From Capitella teleta (taxonomy: Eukaryota; Annelida; Polychaeta; Capitellidae), in the NCBI GenBank assembly GCA_000328365.1, contig KB305118.1, positions 150,923 through 214,922 on the forward strand: a stretch of DNA of 64,000 nucleotides, written 5' to 3'. A model generated the notes under the pieces. That model was not told the DNA's origin and did no database searches. It saw only the letters and a list, made by a program, of their open reading frames with translations. Made by a program: the position numbers and the translations under genes. Positions 49,433 through 60,739 of this stretch are shown in pieces (position 1 is the first letter of the stretch; every line of letters starts with the position of its first letter).

Positions 49433-51661
49433 ATTTCGTCTTGATGGCCTTTATATGGCGTGGAATACTTACGTTCAAATCGATTGATTTTTGCTCTTTC
49501 CCAGGAGATGTCCTTTTGTCAGGAGACATCGATGGTCTGGTAGAAGGCGACTCTTTCACACTGGAATGTTCGTCAAACAACCAAGGAGACACCCTCCTTC
49601 TCTTCAGGAACGGATCTCCGATTGAGGTGAGGGACTCGTCGATTGTATTTAAGGGAGGGCTTCCTTAGTAGGTTTAGAGTTCAGGTTTATGTGGCCCTTG
49701 CAACATCAGTATAGCGCTGACTCTATCATGCCTCTCGTCAATGCTTCAACGGCACCATTGAAAGCATTGATGCAAATACCGGTGGTCAAGATGGAAGCCA
49801 TTAAAAAGTATTGATGAAGCGGAGTCAGGCGGTGAGAAGAACAACAAAGAGCATTTGGTCGATGGAATAGGGGTCTGTTACTCTGTATGCGCATTGGATA
49901 GCACTCTGCAGCGCTATTGACCATGTAATTTTGTGGAATTTTCGAATTTTCGACATATCGAGGTTATTCTGTATCACAATGCTTTTTTCACGAGCCCCTG
50001 TTTTCCATGCGTGAAATTCTTGCAGAATGGAGGTCACTTCGCCGTCGAATCCACAACACACGAGGGGGCGCCAGTGTTGTCTGTGACCGTCACAGACGCT
50101 GAGATGGCAGACGGCGGAAGTTACACGTGTCGTTCAAATGAGGATTATTTTGACGAGGACACACTCCAAGTGAACATTTTGGCGGGAACGACAGAGCCGG
50201 AAATCGACATCGTCGACCCGGAGGCAGATTCGCTGATGGTGGAGATCGGAGCAACGCTGAATATGAAGTGTATCGGGGGGCGAGGGTCCCGGCCTGTGTG
50301 GCAGCATAACGGTTTCGACCTCACCGGACAAACCCCCGGAGGTCGCGTTCTCATCACGGATTCGGTCGACGTCAACACGGGCAACAAGTCAGTCATAACG
50401 CACTGAATCATAACGCATCATTTGTTTCGCTCCTGCAGAGTTTCACTGCTGAGTCGCGAGGAGATGACATTGAAAGACGCTGGTCAGTACTCTTGTCAAG
50501 ACAAGAACGCATACTCCAACCACGATGAAGTCGTGGTCAGCGTCGAAGGCGCAAGCGAGCAAGGTGCGTGAACTATGGAAATCTTTTATGAAATTTAAAA
50601 CAAAATTGTTCACAGCCGCAGTCGAGATTTTTGAGCCAACAGAGAGCAAACTGCGTCTGCTGCCCGCGCACATGCTCACCCTAAAATGTCAGTCAGGAAA
50701 ATCGGTTGATTTGAAATGGAGCAAAGACGGAGATGCAATAGAGGCTGACGAGATCGAAGGCTTCATCATTAAGTGAGTGTGGTAATGTATGCTAGTTCAT
50801 GCTAATTTATGCTAATCAAAGCGTGAGCGTCGACGAAGAGAAAGGCGTGAAGACGTCGATGTTGAGCAAGCAGCAGGCGTCCACCACCGACTCAGGCGTC
50901 TACTTCTGCTCCTCCCTCGACGATTCATCATCTGACAAAGTATCCGTCCTGGTGGCGGATGAGGCCGCAGGTGGGTGTCCATTTCGTATGTGTAGTTGAG
51001 TACTTGTCTTGGGTGGGGTGTGTAGTTCGATGTTGTTGCTTTTTTTTGTATCGTGACGTCATTTGCTTTGTGCTGGCCTCTCGCACACTCTCCTTTCAAC
51101 TCTCTCATCTGCAAAATTGGCTCAAAACAATATCTGATTCCCAAGCACCTTCCTAGAAAGACTCATTCGGCAAAACTGCTCTTGGCCTACATTTAACCAA
51201 GAACATCGGGGCCTAATGTCTAACCGGAAGGGTTGAAATACACTGATAATAAGTGTATAATTAATTATACACTTAACTGAGTACTCTTTAAAACGTTAAA
51301 TGTCACCATGCATGACTTCCTCGCCGACGCACAGAATGATACTCGTTCATATTGTGTAACTACCATGTTGAAATTGAAGTGATAACGTTATGATTTCAGT
51401 TTACGCTATAATATAATCCAATTCCAAAGAGTGATTTATAAACTGTTAACTCACACCAACGCTCGTCGCTGATTGGTTGACTAGAGTAGACACCAGTGTC
51501 CAATCAGAATACAGTGCTATTATTGTCTGCTCTATGTTTCGCTTCTAGAACCAGCGGCTGCCCAAGACGACCAAGAAGAGGGCGCCGCTTGCCAACTGCA
51601 GACGGCATCCGGCGTCATCCTTGTTGCCATGACGATGGTTGCCCTAGCAATTCGTGGTTGA
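46710..51661 (+). CDS. three-Ig-domain surface protein with GPI-like C-terminal signal
   Basis: Exons 46710-46788, 49505-49626, 50026-50387, 50439-50563, 50616-50772, 50822-50970 and 51549-51661 join into 1107 nt, 368 residues. Exon 1 is a signal peptide (core CLLLFLLKLLHNVAG) ending in phase 1. Ig domain 1 has Cys in LECSS and GGSYTCR; domain 2 in NMKCIG and AGQYSCQ; domain 3 in LKCQSG, SGVYFCS, with tryptophans WQH and LKWSK in domains 2 and 3. The last exon has a spacer, then a hydrophobic end (SGVILVAMTMVALAIRG) running nearly to the stop, as in GPI-anchored proteins. Introns at 50388, 50564 and 50773 are about 50 nt. Probably a cell-surface recognition or adhesion protein. The link of exon 1 to exon 2 across 2.7 kb is inferred from phase and position. 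Confidence 0.75.
51251..51274. repeat. perfect 24-bp palindrome
   Basis: AAGTGTATAATT followed directly by AATTATACACTT, inside the intron before the GPI-tail exon. Confidence 0.85.
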
Positions 51662-51982
51662 TTCAGTGCCTTACATGCTGGATGTGTTGATCTATTTGTT
51701 TATACGAACCAGTATTATTTTGGCTCAATATTCGTTTGAAATCCAGCCGTTTGTAGCATGCGCGTATCATTAGTTTCTCTGTTTTAATTCTCAGATATCA
51801 TTTTGTGTCACTTTTCCTTTTATTCGCTTTTACTTTGCATTTAGTTGTTTAACGCACGTTTATAAGTTACAGAATATATTTTTAAAAGTTTATTAAGAAA
51901 TTGTTAAGCCCACAAGTGCAATTACCTCAAGCTTCTATGCAAGTTTTATTTTTTTTATTTTTCATTAAATTTCTTTTCATGC

Positions 51983-51988
51983 AATAAA
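51983..51988 (+). terminator. polyadenylation signal AATAAA after the first GPI-tail exon
   Basis: AATAAA about 320 bases after the stop at 51661. It indicates that transcripts can end here, before the downstream Ig/CCP exons. Confidence 0.6.
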
Positions 51989-52116
51989 AAAGGTTTTTTT
52001 ACCCAACTTTCAGGCCACGTTTCTTGTTTTGATATCGAAACGAATAAAACTGCAAACAATTAATGAACATCGAATGCAATCAATTACGCGTCTCATATGT
52101 GCGATGTCTTCAACAG

Positions 52117-54211
52117 AATCAAACGCCTTGCACAGTGGCGCCATGCCGGTCAAGGAGACAAGAGTTCTCCTCAGAGTCGGCTCACCCATCACCCTGCGGT
52201 GTCACCTGGCGGTTGGAGCAGGAGATGTTCCGCAAGCTGAGTGGACCAAAGGCTCGCAACTGCTACGATCCGGTCCGAAATACATCATTAGTAGTCAGCA
52301 TGGCTCCATGCCCAGCACCTTACTCATATCCGATCCTGGTATGTCCACGCTTCAACCAATGAGCCAGTCAGTCAGTAAATCAACAATTCAGTCAGTGAAA
52401 CAGTCAGTAAATCCATTCAGTTGTTAATCAAACAGTCATTTAATCATTCAGTCAGTGCAGCAAGCATTCAATCAGGGAATCAGTCCATCGGTAAATCATT
52501 GATTCAATGAATCAGTCAGTTTATCAATCATTCATTCAGTAAACCTGTCATTCAGTCAGCGAATCATTCATAGATTCTGTGAATAGGTCTTTTAATTAAT
52601 AATTCCATTTAGTTATGGAATCAATCATTATTGCATAAGTGTATCAGCCAATTCGTCGGTGTATCAGTCGGTGAATCAATTGGTCAGTCAGAACTTCAAA
52701 TAGTTCACCAGTCAGTGAATCATTCCTTCAGTAAATCAAATGATCGGTCATGCATATAAGTTGGTGAACATAGCAACCAATCATATGATTACATACCCCC
52801 TCAATTATTCACTCGTTGAACCATTCCAGTTCGTGATGACGTCGGTAGATACCACTGCATCTTCCGGCATCGGGACTCGGGAACAACCGCCTGTATCTTC
52901 ATCTTCCACGTGTACAGTGAGTTTGCCACCCTTCGCTCCCTCTTACCTCATGCCGGCTCCCCCACAGCCATCCCCTGCCCTTCGCTGTTCCCTCCTGACC
53001 ATGGGGCGAAGCTGCAGTGTCCGCACAACCCTGTGTATGGCGAATCTTGCACGTTCTCCTGTCGAGCAGGCAGGCGGCTGAGCCACTCGCGCCCCCTGGT
53101 GTGCGAGAAGTTCGACGGAGGTGGCGACACCTACTGGAGCGACGCTGTTCCGAAATGCCATCGTGTGTCTCCCACTGACTGACTGAACACAAAATGAACA
53201 ACTTCTGTTTGCAGGAATATCAGCTGAAGAAGACGCTCTGCTGCAAGAGAACGAAGTCCCCTTCAGCATGAGTCACGTGCTTCTCCGCGTTGGCAGCACA
53301 CAAACACTGCAGTGCAACCACCCTGGAACTTGGACAAAGGACAATGGCATTGTCATCAGTGGCTCAGGGAACAAGTACACAGTGGAACATAGCTCTCTGA
53401 TCATACACAACACACAGAAGGGCGACTCTGGCCTCTACGAGTGCCACATTCGCCACCCGAGTGCCGCGGGTCTGATGGGCATCAAGAAGTACAACGTCAC
53501 CAGTGAGTCCTCCTCCTCCTTTGCCTTGCATGCGTACATTGCAATCCTGCTCCATTGCAGCTATCTCATGCCCGAGGACTCTGACACCCAAGAACGGTGT
53601 GAGCACCGGATGTACATCGCAGCCCGTTTACGGAGAGACATGCAGATTCCGCTGCAACAGAGGCTTCCGCTTGACGGGCAGCAGGTCTCGCACGTGCGAT
53701 TTGGCAGACAGCCAAATGCACGTGTACTGGACTGGAAACACCCCAATGTGTAAAGGTAATCTTCACCTCCGATCAGTGGTATAGCACACGGGAGACTGTA
53801 TAGCAACATCTGTCCGTGTGTTACCAATTTGTAAAATATTCGCCAACGTTTCAAGCCGCTGTTACTTTATACATGTTTCATGTTCTGTAATACATATTTT
53901 AGGTCCTTCTATACATGTTTCAGGTCCTTTCCTACACGTTTCAGGTCCTTATATTCACGTTTTAGTTCCTTTTATATATGTTTCAGGTCTTTTTATACAT
54001 ATCTCATGTCCTTTTCATGATCGTTTCAGGTCCTCGTTTCCCACAGAAGAACTCTGCCTTGGCGGGGGAGGGAGGTCACTCAGAACAAGCGGCCGACCAC
54101 TCGCTCTTATCCAGCATTCCATCATGCCACGAGGCAACCTCCAGAAGAGGCTTCCTCATCCTTCTTATCCTCCTTCCTTCGCTGTTTTGCGTCTCCTGTC
54201 TCTCCACGTGA
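52117..54211 (+). CDS. Ig-CCP-Ig-CCP module block with second GPI-like tail (separate gene or alternative 3' part)
   Basis: Exons 52117-52338, 52830-52916, 52968-53162, 53215-53502, 53561-53755 and 54030-54211 form one frame of about 389 residues. The first exon begins at an acceptor in phase 1 and has no start codon or signal peptide. Order: Ig (LRCHLAV, WTKGS, GRYHCIF; split by a small intron), CCP/sushi 1 (four Cys, ending WSDAVPKC), Ig (LQCNHPG, WTKDNG, GLYECHI), CCP 2 (ending WTGNTPMC), then a tail ending in a hydrophobic run (GFLILLILLPSLFCVSCLST). Ig and CCP domains are typical of complement-like and recognition receptors. All boundaries between modules are phase 1. It could be spliced from the upstream Ig exons at 50970 or from one of the signal-peptide exons, or its own first exon was missed. 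Confidence 0.72.
52339..52750 (+). repeat. degenerate minisatellite of CAGTCAGT / AATCATTCA units
   Basis: The intron splitting the first Ig domain is filled with variants of CAGTCAGTAAATCA and AATCATTCATTCAGT, much diverged and of variable length. Confidence 0.7.
53866..54034 (+). repeat. tandem 21-bp repeat ending in the splice acceptor
   Basis: About eight units of TACATGTTTCAGGTCCTTT or close variants run up to 54034. The acceptor of the last exon (GTTTCAG|GTCC at 54028-54029) is the last unit. At least three earlier units carry the same TTTCAG|GTCC. Confidence 0.75.
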
Positions 54212-55189
54212 CATCACCCTCCATCTGCTCAAAAATTTACCCGGAGAGCGTTATCTAAACTCTATCTCAGATTATATATATGAAACATTTCCACAAGTAA
54301 CCCCTGATACCTCTACGAAGACAGATCACTTGACGACAGATCTCTGTGCTGGAATACATTGACGGATTGAAGTATTGATTGATTGATTGACTGAAGTGAA
54401 GCGGGGCAGGTCGCCCTGTTATCTTGCCAAATGCAATGACAGCAGCTTTCGTGTTCATTTGCGTCCACTTGAAATGCTTCTTGAAAGACGCCAGAAACGT
54501 GGTCAGGGTTTTATATTTGGAGTGAAAGTGTGTGAAAGTGTGTCAGTGAATGTGAGTGAATTCTTATTTTCCTGTGATTCATTATCATATCTATTATCTA
54601 TGCATTTGTCCAATGACTTTGTATGATTAAAAGTGCCAAATGTCTCAATTTTATATTTATTGTGTTGTTGCGCATTCAAACCTTCGCCTAAATCACACGT
54701 AATGCACAATGCAGGCTAGAAGATTGACAATTGTCATTTGATTATGGGTATTGGTAATGGCAGAGGATATCACTGATTTCCCATACTCCTGCATTAAGAG
54801 AAAATATATGAAGGGCAATTGAGATATGCCACTATTAACCAGGCGGCTTTTAAATTGCCCGCCCCATCACCTACACCAGAGCAATGCCCACTTCCCTGTA
54901 GGTGTACTGTGTCGCGTGCACTGGGAGAGCATGCAGGACACACATCCTCCATCTAATTTTATGACCCTGCTACACACTCTTAGAGGGGTAAAAAGAACGG
55001 GTCTGTGATTGCAATTATTATTGGGCAACTCTTATTTTGTAGGCCATAAAATGTTGCGAAATATATATTTCAGACATGCTTGACAGCCTCATGCGTTTCA
55101 CTTTAAACAATCCGTTCTCATGTCTACACAATTCCAATTTACCTGTAACCTTTATTTTGAGTACTTACATGAGCAGTAGACAATAGTGA
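54212..55189. other. 3' UTR and gene-free stretch
   Basis: No domain or convincing exon. Contains a short TGATTGATTGATTGAC run near 54376. Confidence 0.4.
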
Positions 55190-56075
55190 CTGCCGAAATG
55201 GACATGGGAGACACCCCTAATAAAAATCTGTACACGAAAGCATTGAGACATTGCCGAAAACTTAACTTCCAACGGCTAACAGCGCTTCAAAGCGAGCTAT
55301 CCAGAAGCCTTCTGGATCAAAGATTGAACCCTAGAACTATGCCTTGCTCGCCAGATTGGGTGCAATGCCTCAATCACTGGTCGCCTTCGCCAGCGCATGA
55401 CTGAAACTGGTTCCACCAGTCGTCTCCAGTAGATGCGATTGCACCAGAGATGGACCCTACTGAGGTGGAGAAGTTTCCTCTTATCAGACTAGAATCGGAT
55501 TTGCCTGGATAGATCAGACAAGAGACGACGCGTGTGGATAAGTAGAGAACGGTTCCGGGATTGCTGGATACAGGAGCAGAATGGATGGTGTGGAGCTAGC
55601 ATCATGGTGTGAGGAGGAATTGTACACAACGCCAAGACTCCCCTCCTAGTGATTGAAGGGAATTTGACCGCAAGACGGTACACCACAGAGGTTCTGGAAT
55701 TAACTGGCTTCCCCTTCCTTTAAGGGTACTCAGAAATCCAATTGTTCTGTCAAGACAATGCACGTCCTCACTCTGCTTGGGTCTCCAAAGACTTCTTAGA
55801 AGACAAGGAAGTTCCTACAGTATCTTGGCCGGCTTACTCGCCCGATTAGTCTCCGATTGAGCATCTTTGGGACCAACTAAAGGCAGCCATCTCCCACCTC
55901 CTCTGCCTCCGCCTCCGCCTCCCCCTCCCCCTCCCCCTCCCTAGAATTCCCGAATATAAGATTGCAGCCGCTCTCAAAGAATGAGGGAACACTTCCCAAT
56001 TCAAAATCCGAAATTTTTGCAACAGCATGCGCCGAAGATGAACGGGATGAGTGGATGCGAGAGGCGGACACACCC
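55190..56075 (+). mobile_element. dead Tc1/mariner transposase gene
   Basis: Readable pieces in order: SRLRQRMTETGS-like helix-turn-helix end near 55380, SDESRFALDRSD-like start near 55490, GASIMVWGGIVHNAKTPLLV near 55600, CQDNARPHSAWVSKDFLED near 55750 and SWPAYSPD...SPIEHLWDQLKAA near 55830. These are the DDE/D transposase hallmarks. The frame has several stops (one in the PD-SPIEH motif) and shifts, so it is inactive. A CTCCGC/CCCTCC minisatellite has expanded at 55893-55945. Confidence 0.85.
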
Positions 56076-57539
56076 GATTAAGGATGTAGACTGTAGAGTA
56101 ATACATTCCATATCATTGCACCCGATATTGAGCTTCGTGAATTTCCCTTTTGGCCCCTTGTCCTTGTACGAAGAAAATAATCATTTAAAACCAGTTTGTT
56201 TCTGCTGAAATTTGGTCAACATCCGCGCAAATTAAGCACCTTCAAAACCTCCAAAACCATGTATAAAAATAGTCTGTACAAAGCATGCAGAATAAACTGT
56301 GCTGTTATAAGTGGGTGTTCGTTTCTTTTCCCTCTAAGTATACATCACAGCCTCCGTTGTAGGCAGTCTTTTGGACAACACAAGGAAGAATGATGAACTG
56401 TTTTTAATATTTGGATACTAGAACCTTATGTGACTTTAGAAATTTTCTATCTTTGTTGTCATAAAATAAAATTCATGAAATTCACATCACAATGTTAAAC
56501 ATGCACGAAAAATTAATATGGTGGTCACATATCGCTTGTGATGTGACCTCGGAGGTACAGTTTACATGTAAATTGTCCGCTATACTGGATCATGGCCACG
56601 TAATCTCACAAATCCCTCAAAGGTGTTGTAGGGCATCACACATATATGCAATGAAAGTAAATTAACGACTTCCACGTGTACACTGTGCAGTGTAAAAATA
56701 ATGACCTTTATATTACATGCATCAAACATGCGTATAATGTTTGGTTTCAATCTGTGGCTCATGCATAATTCATGTTAGCCATAGGGCCTATACTATGACT
56801 AATCCCAATCGCCCTACCGTGACAGGCCCAAAAAGGTCCATACTAATAAAATTTTAGGCTTCCAGGCTACCTTACAATTCGCATGCAAATAATCCGACAA
56901 ATATAACACTGTCAATGCTGTAGCCTGCAATTTCACATAGGGTCACAACAACCGATCCGCGTTTTAGATTTACTGCTGAACTATTTTGATATCACCAACG
57001 TCTTACTTTTACTGAAAAATGCTTGCAGCCGCGGGCGTCAATGTAAACATCCGCCAGCAGCCTTCGCTCGGTTTGAAATTTCGCGCCTTTCTTGGAAATC
57101 AGGCCGGCGTCGTATAAAAAGTTGAAAACTGAATATTTTTGGAAGAGTCAACTGCTATTTCCGTGAGATATGTTTTGAGATGTATTCATGAGAAAATTAT
57201 TAGGCTATTGTAATATAATTGTTGGTCATAAGGATAGGCTAGCTTTATATGGCAAACCATCATATTATTTTATGCGGCATTTGATAGGCCTAATTGCATG
57301 TAACAAAATCGGATCTTATCTGAGGTAGTGTAATTCCACAAAATGTAACTCAAGCTGAAATCAATCGCTCAGATACGAGTGGATTTTAGGAGGATGTGCA
57401 CAACTGTCTTATTTTGGTATTAGAGGAGCCGGTATCCCAAATCTATGATCGGAGTCATATTGAGAGATCTTGGACATCTCCCCAAAATACAGGTGGTTAG
57501 AAAGATAACGCACTCTGCAGGTGTCAAATTTGACCTGAG
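56076..57539. other. gene-free stretch with one promoter-like spot
   Basis: Around 57074-57120 there is an E2F-like TTTCGCGC followed by a TATA-like GTATAAAAAG on the plus strand. No gene begins downstream before the LINE at 57540, so its meaning is unclear. Confidence 0.35.
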
Positions 57540-57756
57540 ACATTGAACAAATTGGTGTTAACGGATCTATCCGACGCTTTCTCTACCAGACAATGTCCCA
57601 ACGCAGTTCGGGCTTCCCTTAAGAGCAGGCTCGACTACCACAACGCACTTCGGATCGGTTGCTCTGAAGCGCTTATAAAGCGATTGCAGATGGTGCAAAA
57701 TAATGCTGCCCGACTGCTGACCGGGACCAGAAGACGTGATGACATCACACCAGTTA

Positions 57757-57792
<36 letters not shown>

Positions 57793-58130
57793 TCACCGGC
57801 TCTCTATCAAAGCACGGATGCAGTACAAGACCTTGTGCCTCATTCATGATGCCCTGCATAATAACAACACGCCTGATTGCCTCAAAACATTATCAATATT
57901 AATTATGTGTCAAACGGCGATTGAATGTCAGCAGACTCGATTGGAGAAAAGCGCAAGATTGTTGAACGTTTTACCAGAAGTTTTAAGACTGACTTGTGAT
58001 AAAAACGCTTATAAAACTGTTAAAACCAACCTTTTTACCTTGTTTTACTAAGTATGCTTTTAACTATATTATATTTGTTTTAAGCGCTTAGAAACACCAT
58101 GTATTCAGCGCTTTAGAAATTAATAAATTA
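57540..58130 (+). mobile_element. LINE ORF2 3' end and 3' UTR remnant
   Basis: Reads SRLDYHNALRIGCSEALIK, then QNNAARLLTGTRRRDDITPV, then after an A-run LHRLSIKARMQYKTLCLIHD. This is the well-known C-terminal part of CR1/Jockey-like LINE proteins. A run of 33 A (57758-57790) splits the protein exactly between PV and LH. The end near 58080-58120 (GCGCTTAGAAA, then GCGCTTTAGAA) looks like the usual 3' UTR of such elements. Confidence 0.8.
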
Positions 58131-58139
58131 TTATAATTT

Positions 58140-59097
58140 ATAATTGATTATTATTAAGATTAATAGAAGAAAAAAGTTCTTAGAAGCATACGGGTCATAC
58201 CGCTGCATGCATGGATTGGGAGTTTTCACTTTGTAGGGTATTCGCTATACGAAGGTATTTCATTGCAGGCGTGATATGATTTCAGTAAATGAAATTTTAT
58301 TAAATTTTATTAATAATTGATTCTCTTTTCCCACAATAAAGCAGCAATGGACACGTTAAGGCAATATTCGTATTCCTCCTAAAATTCACGATTAATTGCT
58401 CCGTTCGGAATTGACACCAGTGACAGAGCATATCGGTTGCAATCTGAGGAGAGCAGATCATCACATGAACTCAACCAGTCACCAGATCGATTTGATCCAT
58501 CGGCGCTTATTGATCTTCAGTCTAAGAACGATCGTCACCCGCTTCGCTTGGCTCACCTCTCCACATCCCACCACGGTACGATATACGGTTTTATCTCTGT
58601 ACACTTACCTCGCCCCTTTTGGTTTATATCACTTTAATGGTTAAAATAGCAATAACCTGCATCGAATATGCCATTAAAGTAGATTATTTTATTTCGAAAT
58701 CCACGATTATTCCATTCGAAAATTATTTAGTTTAAAGGAAAAACCACGCTTGGACAACTTGGGCCTGCTCCTTGATGTTCGCCCAGTCTTCTGTTCGATT
58801 TTTGGGCGCGAGATAATGAAACCCGGGACCGGGGTTTCCCTCCACTGTGATCGATAAATCTCTTATGGTGTTCATCCTGTATATAGCTTAATGCAATAGG
58901 CAGCTCTCACTACTGCAATTATACTCTTGTTATACATGCCACCTCGTGTCCTAGAGTATACACGGTTACATTAACTAATTTCTTCAATGAGTGAGGGAGA
59001 ATATTAGGAATGACCTATTAAAAACCTGATTGAGCAGTTTGAATCAAGCGCACTTGAAATATTTTGTACTTTTTGGTTTGGTTTCTCCCCCCAGAAG
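58140..59097. other. intergenic stretch upstream of the PLAC8 gene
   Basis: Contains a dispersed repeat copy at 58795. An open, Ser/His-rich segment at 58437-58576 ending in a possible donor CACG|GTACGA could be a 5' exon of the PLAC8 gene. The strong acceptor TTTCTCCCCCCAG at 59094, three bases before the ATG, implies that a 5' UTR intron exists. Confidence 0.35.
58795..58915 (+). repeat. dispersed repeat, copy C
   Basis: Shares CCCGGGACCGGGGTTTCCC, ATCGATAAA, ATCCTGTAT and GGCAGC in order with 8570-8650. Confidence 0.55.
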
Positions 59098-60174
59098 ATG
59101 AATATTTTAACAACCAAAGATGTGCCACAACAGCCACAGATTGTGGTGATGCAGCAGATGCAGCCCCAAGTGATGCAGCCACAACCGGGGATGCAACCGG
59201 AAATGCAGATGCAACCGGGAATGCAGATGCAGCCGCAGGTGACGGTGATGCAGTCGCAAGTGAAGCAACCGAAGAGAGGCATTCAGTTGAGGGGAGATGA
59301 GAATGATTGGACGACCAAAATGGCTGCAGTGTTGGACGACATTCCGATCTGTGAGTTAGGCCATTTTGTGTCTTTTATCAGATATTGACGTCATAAGGAT
59401 TACCCATTGCCATACATTTGAAGGACTAGTTTTCGTAGGATTGCAGCATGGGGTCAAATTGTCTGACCTTCTCTTTCCCTCTTCGTCCTGATTATCCAAC
59501 AAAGCATGACAAGGACTTTTTGTCCAGTGGTTCTCTTCGGAGAACCACAATTCAAAAAGTCTAAAAAAATAATGAGAACTTATGATTAAATTTCGAAGAA
59601 AGGCGAATATTTCTTAATTCTACCATATACCCACAATTAATGCTCTGCCGCTTTAACTTGAATTAAATCTATTTTTTTTGTTTTCATTGCGAAGTAATGT
59701 GCGGGTGGTTTTGCCCCTGTGTATTAGCGATTCGCTTAGGAATGATGCTGGATGAGAACCCATGTTTCTGCATCTGCCCTGGACACCTATTGGGGATGAT
59801 GACCAAAGTCAGAGGGACCTTCAACATCCGGGTGAGTCGGGCTTGGGTATTTCGAAAAGAGATAATCGGATATCGGGAATTTATCTGTTTTATCCCGATA
59901 ACAGGCAACAGTGAGCATATTCATATAACCAATAATCATTCAATTTTGAAAATATTATGCATATTTTTCATCTGATTCTAGTATCTGAAAAATCTTATTT
60001 TCGGATATCGAATATCGTTGTTCTAATATCCGCGCATCTCTAATAATTGTCAACTGATGTATATTTTGTGTTCTTCAGGGGAGTATGTGCGATGACACTA
60101 TAAGCATCTGGTTTTGCCCTCGATGTACGATGTGCCAAATGGCAAGGGAATTGAAGAACCAAGGATGTTATTAA
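59098..60174 (+). CDS. PLAC8 / cornifelin-family Cys-rich protein
   Basis: Exons 59098-59350, 59695-59831 and 60079-60174 (stop TAA) join to 161 residues. The first exon has a low-complexity Met/Gln/Pro head made of MQPQ, MQMQPG and similar units, then a charged linker. Exons 2-3 carry the PLAC8 domain: WFCPCVLAIRLG, CFCICPG, then R-FNIRGSMCDDTISIWFCP and the signature CTMCQMARELK. The family includes small membrane-associated proteins, plant FWL/PCR homologues linked to metal handling and cell size, and animal cornifelin and placenta-specific 8. The function of this one cannot be told. A minisatellite begins 13 bases after the stop codon. Confidence 0.88.
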
Positions 60175-60186
60175 TCGTTGTTAGAT

Positions 60187-60431
60187 GAATAAAAGATATT
60201 TATGAACTGAAAGCCACGAATAAAAGATATTTATGAACTGAAAGCCATGAATAAAAGATATTTATAAACTAAAAGCCACGAATAAAAGATATTTATAAAC
60301 TGAGAGCCATGAATAAAAATATGATTATAAACTGAAAGCCATGAATAAAAGATATTTATAAACTGAAAGCCATGAATAAGATATTTATAAACTGAAAGCC
60401 ATGAATAAAAGATATTCATAAACTGAAAGCC
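60187..60431 (+). repeat. 31-bp minisatellite, about 8 units, each with AATAAA-like signal
   Basis: Units begin GAATAAAAGATATTTAT and continue AACTGAAAGCCAT. The first unit supplies the natural polyadenylation signal of the PLAC8 gene at 60188, and later units repeat it, one having lost it (GAATAAGAT). Confidence 0.9.
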
Positions 60432-60739
60432 AAACCAAAGTAGCCCTTTTTATTTTGAAGATTATCCACACTTTGATAAAATAATCACAAATGCTGAGGT
60501 TACAATCACATGAATAGGCTAACATAAAAATGGACAAGCAAAATCCCCCCTTGGTTAATCTGTTTTTGGATAAAACATGTCTTATTTCTTGCAACTTCCT
60601 TATAAGTGATTTAAAAATGCTCGAACATGGTCATTGTGATCTTGATCTTGATCTATCGACAAACTATTCGCCACCTTTAAATTTGAAATTCTATGACCCA
60701 GTTTTATACAAAGAGGGCGTGCACTCGTCATGTGCATTT

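Noticed and set aside
59004-59282. Minus-strand ORF rich in Cys and Gly
   Set aside because: It is the complement of the Met/Gln repeat in the PLAC8 first exon.
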